From assembly GCA_951813045.1 (NCBI GenBank), contig CATOTF010000002.1, forward strand, positions 2,046,001 to 2,110,000: a stretch of DNA of 64,000 nucleotides, in the 5' to 3' direction. A program made the position numbers and the translations under genes. Each line of letters begins with the position of its first letter. Positions within the stretch are counted from its first letter, which is position 1. Source of the DNA: an uncultured Rhizobiaceae bacterium. GTDB taxonomy: Bacteria > Pseudomonadota > Alphaproteobacteria > Rhizobiales > Rhizobiaceae. The notes under the pieces are model-generated. The model was not told where the DNA came from. It saw nothing but the letters and a program-made list of their open reading frames with translations, and did not search any database. Of this stretch, positions 42,434 through 50,660 are shown piece by piece.

Positions 42434-43597
42434 TCAGGCCGCCAAGCGGCGCTCTACCACACGCGCCATGATTGATGCCCCAACCGGCAGGATTTCTGGG
42501 TCTAGGAAAAAGCCAGGATTATGTAATCCGACGGTGCCAGAGTGTCCAACGGTGCAATATGACCCAGGTACCACCTTGAGCATATCCGCGAAATCTTCTG
42601 ATCCCGTTGCAGGTTCACGGTCATCTGAGACATTATCCTTGCCAACAATGTCTGCCGCCGCTTCGAGATAAGCATCGGACAAGTCAGCATCGTTGATGAG
42701 AACATCGAAGACATTGCGCAGGTCGAGCGTTATCTCAACGCCATGCGCCAGCGCAAACCCGTCGCATAATTCTTTCATTCGTTTTTCCGCAAGAGCGATA
42801 ACATCATCGGAGAAATAGCGGATAGTACCCGCCAGCGTGGCAGTGTCCGGCACGATATTATAGGCAGAACCGGCGTGGAATTCGGTCACCGACAGGACGC
42901 AGGATTCTAGCGGTGGCAAGTTGCGCGACAAGATTGTTTGCAACTGACCAACCAGAGCAGAGCCGATAACCAATGGGTCCCGCGATAGATGGGGCATAGC
43001 AGCATGGCTGCCCTTGCCTTGTATGCGAATATCAAAGAATGACGCGCCGGCCATCGCGGTTCCCTTACAGATACCGACCTTGTTCGGCTCGCCGCTAGGG
43101 TAATTATGCATGCCGTAAATTTCGTCGCAGGGGAACTTCTCTAATAACCCGTCTGCCAGCATCCTGCGCGCGCCGCCAAGACCTTCTTCCGCTGGTTGAA
43201 AGATCATCACCGCGGTGCCGCTGAAGTCTCTTGTCTCCGCGAGATGTTTGGCAGCACCCAGCAGCATTGTCGTGTGCCCGTCATGACCACAGGCATGCAT
43301 TACACCTTCGTTTTTGGAACTGTACGAAAGGTTACTCTCCTCATGAATGGGCAGTGCATCCATGTCCGCCCGCACACCGATACGCTTGTTACTGCAGCCT
43401 TTGCCTTGGATGAGCCCAACAACGCCGGTCTTCCCAAGCCCGGTATGCACCTCATCAACGCCATATTCGCGCAGTTTTTCTGCGACAATCGACGAAGTTC
43501 GGCTTTCTTCGAACCCAATTTCTGGATTTGCGTGCAAATCCTTGAAGATCGCTGTCAATTCTTCGGTGCTGTCCGCAATAATGGGGAGTATAACCAT
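42434..43597 (-). CDS. M20D amidohydrolase (hippurate hydrolase-like)
   Basis: A 387-residue amidohydrolase of the M20D group (hippurate, N-acetyl-diaminopimelate or indoleacetamide-type hydrolases). The motifs are NPEIGFEESRTSSIV, IGVRADMDALPI, MHACGHDGHTTMLLGAAKHL and IFQPAEEGLGGARRML, giving the metal-binding Cys/His/Glu set. The start ATG at 43597 is preceded by GGAAGGA. It is 16 bp upstream of the second M20 gene and 67 bp downstream of the ABC ATPase gene. The substrate is likely an N-acyl amino acid or short amide, by family. Confidence 0.9.
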   Translation of the reverse strand: MVILPIIADSTEELTAIFKDLHANPEIGFEESRTSSIVAEKLREYGVDEVHTGLGKTGVVGLIQGKGCSNKRIGVRADMDALPIHEESNLSYSSKNEGVMHACGHDGHTTMLLGAAKHLAETRDFSGTAVMIFQPAEEGLGGARRMLADGLLEKFPCDEIYGMHNYPSGEPNKVGICKGTAMAGASFFDIRIQGKGSHAAMPHLSRDPLVIGSALVGQLQTILSRNLPPLESCVLSVTEFHAGSAYNIVPDTATLAGTIRYFSDDVIALAEKRMKELCDGFALAHGVEITLDLRNVFDVLINDADLSDAYLEAAADIVGKDNVSDDREPATGSEDFADMLKVVPGSYCTVGHSGTVGLHNPGFFLDPEILPVGASIMARVVERRLAA

Positions 43598-43664
43598 GAT
43601 GTTGGGTCCTTCCTGTATTATTATTATTCAACGTCAACGGGCGGAAACGTCCAATTGCGTTATA

Positions 43665-45314
43665 CTAAATTGATGCTGCGCCGGAAAAATCGACATCACG
43701 CCCAGGCGCTGCGTCCAAAAGCAGTTTCGTATATTCGTGTTGCGGGTCGGCATAAACGCTTGCAGTCGGCCCTTGTTCAACAACCTCCCCGAGCTTCATA
43801 ACCATGATCCGGTCACAAATCTGCGCGGCCACTCGTAAATCGTGGGTGATAAAAAGAACTGCCAGATCGAAGTCTTTGCGCACCTGATCAAGCAGTTCCA
43901 ACACCTGCGCCTGAACAGAAACATCAAGCGCGGATACTGCCTCATCAGCAATCAATATCTCCGGTTCCATGGCAAGGGCACGCGCGATGCAGATGCGCTG
44001 GCGCTGACCGCCGGAAAACTGGTGGGGAAACCGGTCTAACGCGTCAGGTGACAGTCCGACCACACGCATGAGTTCGCGCGCGCGCTCAAGCGCCTCAACT
44101 TTACCAACGTTGAAATTCATCGGGCCTTCAACGATGGACTGTCCAACTGTGCGCCGAGGGTTCAGGGACCGATAAGGGTCCTGAAAGACGATTTGCACGT
44201 CTTTTCGAAAGGACCGTATTCCTTTTTGGCTCAGCCCTGCGATATTGTTGCCGTCTATGAGAATTTCACCGCCATTTGGGTCAACCAAGCGCACGATACA
44301 TCGTGCCACAGTTGACTTACCCGATCCGGACTCACCAACAACGCCCAGGGTTTCACCCCGCCTAACTTCTAGTTCAACCTGACTGGCTGCGTGAACGACG
44401 CGACCTTTTCCAAATAGTCCCAAGGAGCCGTAGATTTTATCAAGCGCCCGAGTCTGCAGGATTGGATCGCCTTTTATGATAGGCTCGCGTTTAGGCGGTG
44501 TCAGTGACGGCACCGACGAGATCAGCATTCTGGTGTAAGGTTCTTTTGATTTGGAAAGGACGTGATCTACCGTCCCCTGTTCAACAACCCGCCCGTTACG
44601 CATGACGACAACCCGGTCGGCGATTTCCGCAACAACGCCGAAATCGTGAGTAATGAACATAACCGCGGTACCATGACGAACCTGAATATCTTTGATGAGG
44701 TCAAGAATCTGGGCCTGGGTCGTTACATCAAGCGCGGTTGTCGGCTCATCGGCAATCAGCAAGCCCGGTTCAAGCGCCAAAGCAATCGCGATCATAATCC
44801 GCTGGCGTTGGCCACCTGACAATTGGTGTGGATACGAATCCGCCATCTTCTTCGGGTCAGGAAGATTAACATCCTCCATAACCTCAAGCACTTTTTCACG
44901 CCGTTCGCTTGCGGAGAATGTTGTGTGGATTTCCAGCATTTCTTCGATCTGGTCACCAACCGTCATCACCGGATTAAGCGCCGTCATGGGCTCCTGAAAA
45001 ATCATCGCCATGCGCTCACCACGCAATTGGCGCAGGCGATCCTGAGACACGCCTAGAATGCTTTCGTCATTAAGATGAACGCTGCCGGCGGTCGGTGATA
45101 GCTGATCAGGCGGGTTCAACCCCATCACGGTTTGAGCGGTTACGGATTTACCGGAGCCCGATTCTCCAACGATGCAAACGATTTCGCCGCGTCCGATCGT
45201 GATCGAAACGTCCATGATCGCGTTTTCACGATCAGCACCTTTTGGAAGGCGAACCGTCAGATCGTTGATCTCGAGGACGTTCTCGCTGTTTTCACTTTTA
45301 GAAATTTTCGCCAT
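43665..45314 (-). CDS. Peptide-type ABC transporter ATPase, DppD-DppF fusion
   Basis: A 549-residue protein with two complete nucleotide-binding domains. The first (about residues 12-275) has GESGSGKSVTAQTV, LSGGQRQRIMIAIALA and LLIADEPTTALDV; the second (about residues 290-540) has GESGSGKSTVARC, FSGGQRQRICIARALAM and ILIADEAVSALDV. Each ends in the oligopeptide/dipeptide C-terminal extension. Fused DppDF/GsiA-like ATPases are known. It energises the two permeases encoded just upstream. Confidence 0.94.
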   Translation of the reverse strand: MAKISKSENSENVLEINDLTVRLPKGADRENAIMDVSITIGRGEIVCIVGESGSGKSVTAQTVMGLNPPDQLSPTAGSVHLNDESILGVSQDRLRQLRGERMAMIFQEPMTALNPVMTVGDQIEEMLEIHTTFSASERREKVLEVMEDVNLPDPKKMADSYPHQLSGGQRQRIMIAIALALEPGLLIADEPTTALDVTTQAQILDLIKDIQVRHGTAVMFITHDFGVVAEIADRVVVMRNGRVVEQGTVDHVLSKSKEPYTRMLISSVPSLTPPKREPIIKGDPILQTRALDKIYGSLGLFGKGRVVHAASQVELEVRRGETLGVVGESGSGKSTVARCIVRLVDPNGGEILIDGNNIAGLSQKGIRSFRKDVQIVFQDPYRSLNPRRTVGQSIVEGPMNFNVGKVEALERARELMRVVGLSPDALDRFPHQFSGGQRQRICIARALAMEPEILIADEAVSALDVSVQAQVLELLDQVRKDFDLAVLFITHDLRVAAQICDRIMVMKLGEVVEQGPTASVYADPQHEYTKLLLDAAPGRDVDFSGAASI

Positions 45315-45317
45315 GGT

Positions 45318-46247
45318 CTAGATATTCCGATCCATTCGAGGATCAAGGGTGTCTCGCATACCGTCGCCCAGCATGTTTATTGCCAACACTGTGAGTGACA
45401 GAAAAATAGCCGGGAAGAAGATGGCATGAGGATGAATCTGGAAGAAATCCCGGCCTTCCGCCATAATATTCCCCCAAGTTGGTGTTTCAGGAGGAATACC
45501 GACCCCGAGAAAACTCAAAATCGCTTCGAGCAGAATTGCAGAACCACAAATGAATGTTCCCTGTACGATCAACGGGGAAATTGTGTTGGGTAAAACATGA
45601 CGCCAAAGAATTTTTGGGGTTGGCGTACCAACTGAAATAGCTGCCTCAACATATGGTTCTTCGCGGATCGTTAGAACTATTGAACGCACCAACCTCACAA
45701 CACGTGGGATTTCGGGTATTGATATCGCAAAGATAACCGCAAACAGGCTTGCACCGGACAGGGAGACAAGGGAAATTGCCAGCAAAATTGCAGGAATTGC
45801 CATTAATCCGTCCATGATGCGCATGACGATTGCGTCAACCCAGCGGAAATATCCCGCTACCAACCCAATAAGCGTTCCTGCTAAGACAGAAATCAACGCA
45901 ACCGCAATGCCAACCACCAGGGAAATTCGAGAGCCGTAAACGACCCTTGAATAAATATCACGACCAAGAGAATCCGTTCCCATATGGGCCGTGACCTTGT
46001 GTTTTTTGCCCTCATCATCGCGAATGCTCGCTTCATGGCCCGGTGACTTGAGACGGTTCGACGGGTTGATTTCTGTGGGGTCCAGCGTCGTCAGGAAAGA
46101 CGCAAATAAACCGATCAGAGCGATCAACAAAAGTAATCCGCCGCCAATCCGCGCACTTAAATTTTGGCTAAGCCGTGACCATGCTGATGGACGCGAACGC
46201 GCCTCTGTTTCTTCCGTTAAGTCTGTTTGAATTGCTTCGGTGGTCAT
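45318..46247 (-). CDS. Peptide-type ABC transporter permease (DppC-like)
   Basis: A 309-residue inner-membrane permease with six helices and an N-terminal OppC_N segment. The EAA loop that contacts the ATPase is EPYVEAAISVGTPTPKILWR (about residues 196-215), and DSLGRDIYSRVVYGSRISL (about residues 93-111) is typical of DppC/OppC. It is 1 bp from dppB-like and 3 bp from the ATPase gene. Confidence 0.93.
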   Translation of the reverse strand: MTTEAIQTDLTEETEARSRPSAWSRLSQNLSARIGGGLLLLIALIGLFASFLTTLDPTEINPSNRLKSPGHEASIRDDEGKKHKVTAHMGTDSLGRDIYSRVVYGSRISLVVGIAVALISVLAGTLIGLVAGYFRWVDAIVMRIMDGLMAIPAILLAISLVSLSGASLFAVIFAISIPEIPRVVRLVRSIVLTIREEPYVEAAISVGTPTPKILWRHVLPNTISPLIVQGTFICGSAILLEAILSFLGVGIPPETPTWGNIMAEGRDFFQIHPHAIFFPAIFLSLTVLAINMLGDGMRDTLDPRMDRNI

Positions 46248-46248
46248 A

Positions 46249-47190
46249 TCAGTACCTGATGCGCGGATCGAGAATTGTGTAGATGACGTCGATGAAAAGA
46301 TTGATCAGAACATAGACAACCGAAAACAACATGATCAAAGCTTGAACGGTTGGATAATCTCGCCCCTGAATTGCATCGAGAGTTAATGTTCCAAGGCCCG
46401 GAATAACAAACACACTTTCGGTAACCACCACACCGCCAATCAAAATGGCTACGGCAAATCCGATTACCGTCACGATGGGGACCGCAGCATTACGCAATGC
46501 ATGACGGGTCATAACTTTTGATTCCGCCAACCCTTTTGCCCGGGCGGTGCGGATATAATCTTCATTCAAGACTTCCAACACACTTGTGCGAGTCATGCGC
46601 GCGATGAGCGCGATGAAAATCACAGACAGCGCCATTGATGGCATAATTAATCGATAGATGAAGCCACCAATACCATCAGAAATTGGTTGATATCCCTGAA
46701 CCGGAAACCAATCCAATTTGACTGCAAATATGTAGATCATAATGTAGCCGATCACGAACACCGGCACCGAAAACCCGACAACCGACATGCCCATAACAGT
46801 ACGATCCAACCATGAACCTTGTTTATACGCGGCAATCGTGCCGAGTGGCACAGCAACGATGCAGGCCAGAAAGATGGTGAATGTTGCCAACGCGAGTGTC
46901 GGACCAACTCGGTCCGCAATCATGCTGGAAACAGTCCGTTTGTAATAAAATGAATCGCCGAAATCGCCTGTCAGCATGTTGCCGATCCAGATTCCGAACT
47001 GAGCAATCAGCGGCTCCTCAAGACCCAATTTATCGCGGATTTGGGCGATATCCTGGCTTGTTGCCGCATCGCCTGCAATTATTGCGGCGGGATCGCCCGG
47101 TGTGAGACGCAACATCATGAATACGATGACCGCCACCACGAGCATAACCGGAATTACGGAAAATACTCGCTTGATCAGATAAGTTGCCAT
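46249..47190 (-). CDS. Peptide-type ABC transporter permease (DppB-like)
   Basis: A 313-residue permease with six helices. It starts MATYLIKRVFSVIPVMLVVA, has TPGDPAAIIAGDAAT near residue 33, and carries the EAA loop DYIRTARAKGLAESKVMTRH (about residues 205-224). I choose the ATG at 47190; the frame extends to a GTG at 47211 but GGAGG in that leader is the only candidate ribosome site. It follows the binding-protein gene with a hairpin in between. Confidence 0.92.
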   Translation of the reverse strand: MATYLIKRVFSVIPVMLVVAVIVFMMLRLTPGDPAAIIAGDAATSQDIAQIRDKLGLEEPLIAQFGIWIGNMLTGDFGDSFYYKRTVSSMIADRVGPTLALATFTIFLACIVAVPLGTIAAYKQGSWLDRTVMGMSVVGFSVPVFVIGYIMIYIFAVKLDWFPVQGYQPISDGIGGFIYRLIMPSMALSVIFIALIARMTRTSVLEVLNEDYIRTARAKGLAESKVMTRHALRNAAVPIVTVIGFAVAILIGGVVVTESVFVIPGLGTLTLDAIQGRDYPTVQALIMLFSVVYVLINLFIDVIYTILDPRIRY

Positions 47191-47260
47191 GGTACGCGCC
47201 CCGACCTCCACAAAGCAGTTTTAGGAACCAACGATCCGAATTTGGGTCGCAGTTAACTGG

Positions 47261-47290
47261 GCGGCGCCACTTCCGAAGGAAGGGCGCCGC
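47261..47290. promoter_or_regulatory. Intra-operon hairpin after the binding-protein gene
   Basis: GCGGCGCC and GGCGCCGC pair, extended inside by CTTCC-GAA-GGAAG, giving a stem of about 13 bp. It lies 25 bp after the stop of the binding-protein gene and has no U-run, so it may protect the upstream message and lower permease expression, as in many ABC operons. Confidence 0.6.
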
Positions 47291-47314
47291 TTGATAGCGG
47301 GAATTGTATGCGGA

Positions 47315-48913
47315 TTATTCCGCCTTTTTATAACCCCAGAAAGCAACAACCGGAGATACGGGTGCGCCCGAGATATTGGCTCCCATAGCAGTTGGCTGGT
47401 ACCATTGACCCAAATGAATGTGGGTCGGCTTTTTCGCCACTTGCTGTTGCAGCTTTTCGACGATTGCAAGCTGTTTGCCCGCATCGGCTTCATTTGCATA
47501 TTCGTTACGCAAGCCCTGGATGATGTCATCGCAAGGCCAACCAAATAGCGCCTTGTCGCACGCGGCATTGAGCATTGGTGTGCTCAACGGGCTGGCATTG
47601 TCCACTGAGTTCCATGACGTAATGAATGCGTTCCATCCACCTTCAGCAGGGAGTTCTTTCTTGTTACGGCGACCAACCAATGTCTGCCAGTCCATTGCAA
47701 CCATGTCGACTTTCAAGCCAATTTTTTCCATTGCAGACTTTGCAACAGGAACCAGGTTACCCAAGATAGCCAAATCTGTCGGATGCATGATCAGGACAGG
47801 TGTTCCGTCGTAACCGGCTTCTTCTACTAGCTCGCGCGCTTTTTTGTAGTTTGATTCCAATTTGTCTTCAAACCCGGCTTCTGTTGCCAGTGGAGTCCCA
47901 CAGATAAACATGGCCTTACAGAGCTTAAAGTATTTTGGATCGCCAACAGTCGACATCACAAAATCTTCCTGATTGAACGCATATAACAGCGCTTCCAGGA
48001 TTTTTGGATTGTTAAACGGAGGGTGTAACGCGTTTGGACGGAAAGTGTACTGGTTTCCGAACGGATTAAGATCAATCAACTGGATGTTTGGATCTTTTTC
48101 CATCAACGGCAGTAGGTCGTGGGATGGGGATTCGATAACATCGATCTCACCCTTAGACAGCGCATTCATTTTAGTTTGCGCGTCGCGGATAACTTTCCAG
48201 ACAACCTTGTCGACGTGCACAACTTTACCACCGGCAAGTCCATCACCTGGCTCACTGCGTGGCTTGTATTCTGCGAATTTCGCAAACTCAGCCTTGTCGC
48301 CAGGTTTCCACTCGTCTTTCAGAAACACGAACGGTCCGGAACCGACATACTCAGTGATTTGCTCACTACCAGGAGTTGCTGCGATACGAGCAGGCATGAT
48401 GAACGGCACATTCGATGATGGCTTGCCCAACGCCTGAATAATAAGCCCAGTTGGCTTGTTCAGGTTTAGCGAAAATGTATCGCCGGTAGAGCCTTTCATA
48501 TCCTTGACGAAACCCATCATCAGCTGACCCATGGCATCTTTCGAGCCCCAGCGCTTGATAGATGCGACAACATCATCACCAGTTACAGGTGCACCATCAT
48601 GGAATGTCATTCCGGAACGCAATGTGAAATTGTAAGTTAGTCCGTCGGCAGAAATATCGAGTTTATCGACCATCTGCGGCTTGATTTCTCCTTTGGAATT
48701 CATGCCATACAATGTGTCGTAGACCATGTATCCGTAGTTCCGGGACATGTATGCGGTGGTCCAGATCGGATCGACGATCTTCAAATCCGAGTGCATATTT
48801 ACCGTTAAGACGGATTCAGCCTGAGCACTGGTCGCAACCGCTCCCAAACTCAGACCCATAGTCAGGGTAATTGCGGTAGCGCTGATTACGCTACGCCGTA
48901 AAAATTTCTTCAT
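47315..48913 (-). CDS. Peptide-type ABC transporter substrate-binding protein
   Basis: A 532-residue extracytoplasmic solute-binding protein of family 5 (SBP_bac_5). The signal peptide (ISATAITLTMGLSLGAVATS, then AQAE) is cleaved near residue 32. HSDLKIVDPIWTTAYMSRNYG, LRSGMTFHDGAPVTGDDVVAS (about residues 100-120) and YVGSGPFVFLKDEWKPGD are family signatures. Ligands of this family are peptides, but also opines, glutathione and nickel chelates. It heads the operon SBP-DppB-DppC-DppDF-M20D-M20, so an amide-bonded nutrient is likely. Confidence 0.93.
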   Translation of the reverse strand: MKKFLRRSVISATAITLTMGLSLGAVATSAQAESVLTVNMHSDLKIVDPIWTTAYMSRNYGYMVYDTLYGMNSKGEIKPQMVDKLDISADGLTYNFTLRSGMTFHDGAPVTGDDVVASIKRWGSKDAMGQLMMGFVKDMKGSTGDTFSLNLNKPTGLIIQALGKPSSNVPFIMPARIAATPGSEQITEYVGSGPFVFLKDEWKPGDKAEFAKFAEYKPRSEPGDGLAGGKVVHVDKVVWKVIRDAQTKMNALSKGEIDVIESPSHDLLPLMEKDPNIQLIDLNPFGNQYTFRPNALHPPFNNPKILEALLYAFNQEDFVMSTVGDPKYFKLCKAMFICGTPLATEAGFEDKLESNYKKARELVEEAGYDGTPVLIMHPTDLAILGNLVPVAKSAMEKIGLKVDMVAMDWQTLVGRRNKKELPAEGGWNAFITSWNSVDNASPLSTPMLNAACDKALFGWPCDDIIQGLRNEYANEADAGKQLAIVEKLQQQVAKKPTHIHLGQWYQPTAMGANISGAPVSPVVAFWGYKKAE

Positions 48914-49177
48914 ATTTGTATCCTCCCATTTCCAATTTTCACAGTGATCAAACTTAGTTACAGCTCAACACACGACACAAACCATCCCCCGGTATCCCGG
49001 TGACTCTGGCTTGGCTGATTGAATAGTGTATGCGATTGGCAAACATTGCAATGGGAAGTTGGCGCTCTGTGGGTGAAACTGAACAAAATCAAGCTTCTCC
49101 AACGCGCAAACAATGGTATGGCGCACAACGAGATTGCTGGCGTTTCATCAATCTCAAAGACGTAATAACACTCACTG

Positions 49178-49879
49178 CTACACCGACAAATAAGCGTCTC
49201 TGATTTCCGGTTGCGCTTCTAACTCTTCGAAGCTGCCATCGAATTTTCGCGAACCGCTTTCGATAATGATGGCCCGGTCCGCTACAATTCTTGCAAAATG
49301 CAGGTTTTGTTCGGAAATCAAAACAGGGAGCCCTTCCTTTTTCAGTTTCAGGATCGTCTCCGCCATTTGTTCCACGATAACCGGCGCGATGCCTTCAGAC
49401 GGCTCGTCAAGCAGCAGCAATTTGGGATTCCCCATGAGAGTTCGGGCAATCGTCAGCATCTGTTGTTCGCCACCCGACAACTCCTTACCGCGGTTGTTGC
49501 GCCGTTCTTTCAGGTTGGGGAACAGGTCGAACAGAATATCAATTGTCCATTCAATCAACCCGTCGCGTGCTGGTTGTTTACCGACTTCGAGGTTTTCAAG
49601 AATTGTCAGATCGGTAAATATCCGACGCTCTTCCGGTACATAACCCAAGCCCATTTTAGCCACCCGGTGGGTTGGGGATGCCGTTATGTCCTTGCCCAGA
49701 AAATGCACCGTGCCGTCTTTCGGCTTTACCAGTTGCATGATCGATTTCATGGTGGTGGTTTTGCCAGCACCATTTCGGCCCAATAGGGACACAACTTCTC
49801 CGGCTTCGATTGAAAAGCTGATATCGTTGAGAATATGGGCTTTACCGTAAAAACTGTTGACCGCGTTTAACTTAAGCAT
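49178..49879 (-). CDS. livF: Branched-chain amino acid-type ABC ATPase (LivF)
   Basis: A 233-residue ATPase of the HAAT family. Walker A is LLGRNGAGKTTTMKSI, the signature is GKELSGGEQQMLTIARTLMG, and Walker B is LLLLDEPSEGIAPV. I start it at ATG 49879 (MLKLNAVNSFYGKA), which overlaps the livG stop by 8 bp; ATG 49894 is possible, and the longer frame to 49957 is just livG in another frame. It is the last gene of the operon from 58795. Substrates of such systems include branched-chain amino acids, urea, amides and aromatic acids. Confidence 0.92.
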   Translation of the reverse strand: MLKLNAVNSFYGKAHILNDISFSIEAGEVVSLLGRNGAGKTTTMKSIMQLVKPKDGTVHFLGKDITASPTHRVAKMGLGYVPEERRIFTDLTILENLEVGKQPARDGLIEWTIDILFDLFPNLKERRNNRGKELSGGEQQMLTIARTLMGNPKLLLLDEPSEGIAPVIVEQMAETILKLKKEGLPVLISEQNLHFARIVADRAIIIESGSRKFDGSFEELEAQPEIRDAYLSV

Positions 49880-50660
49880 GTTGATGTTCGTCATCTGAAA
49901 AAAGATTGCCGCCGCCGAGATAAACTTCCTGAACCTTGGAGTCGTTTCGAATATCATTGACGGAACCGTTTGCGATCAGCTCCCCCCTGTTCAATACCAT
50001 GACCCTGTGGGCGTGGGCAAACACCACGTCCATGTCGTGTTCGGTAAACAGAACACTGATGTTCTTCTCGCGAACAATATCCGCCGTTAGTTGCATGAGT
50101 TTAGTCCGCTCGGTTGGAGCCATTCCTGCTGTTGGCTCGTCCATCAGGAGAAGCTTGGGGCCATTGCCCAGCGCTATGGCGAGCTCCAATCTTTTTAAAT
50201 CGCCATAGGCCAGAATTGCGCAATGGCGTTCAGCCTGTTCAGGCATTCCAACCAGTTCCAGCAAGGCCATTGCTTCGTCATGATAGAGTTTGGTAGCGAA
50301 TGGCAGGATTGAATAAATGCGCTTGTGATGGGACATTAACGCCATCTGCACATTTTCAATGACGGTCATTGATGGATAGGTGGCAGTGATCTGGAACGTA
50401 CGCCCCACACCTTTGCGCCAGATCGTTCGCGGCTCCAAACCAGTGATGTTTTCACCGTCGAGATGAACTTCCCCAGCCGTTCGTGGTAGTTGCCCCATCA
50501 ACATGTTAAAACAGGTGGTTTTGCCAGCACCGTTGGGGCCGATCATGGCCAGCAACTCACCTTTTTTAACGGAAAAATTGACGTCTTGAACCGCCCGTAT
50601 TCCACCAAACGACTTCGACAGGTTTCGTACATCCAGTACGGCTGCATCCGGTTCGGTCAT
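49872..50660 (-). CDS. livG: Branched-chain amino acid-type ABC ATPase (LivG)
   Basis: A 262-residue ATPase. Walker A is MIGPNGAGKTTCFNMLMG, the signature region is AILAYGDLKRLELAIALGNG and Walker B is LLLMDEPTAGMAPTERTKL. The C-terminal BCA_ABC_TP_C segment is seen in VQEVYLGGG. It overlaps the fused permease gene by 4 bp (ATGA) and livF by 8 bp. Intact. Confidence 0.92.
   Translation of the reverse strand: MTEPDAAVLDVRNLSKSFGGIRAVQDVNFSVKKGELLAMIGPNGAGKTTCFNMLMGQLPRTAGEVHLDGENITGLEPRTIWRKGVGRTFQITATYPSMTVIENVQMALMSHHKRIYSILPFATKLYHDEAMALLELVGMPEQAERHCAILAYGDLKRLELAIALGNGPKLLLMDEPTAGMAPTERTKLMQLTADIVREKNISVLFTEHDMDVVFAHAHRVMVLNRGELIANGSVNDIRNDSKVQEVYLGGGNLFSDDEHQHA

Noticed and set aside
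49023-49040. Third copy of the MarR motif upstream of the peptide transporter
   Set aside because: Only GTATGCGA and a few further bases match (about 10 of 17) and the symmetry is lost.
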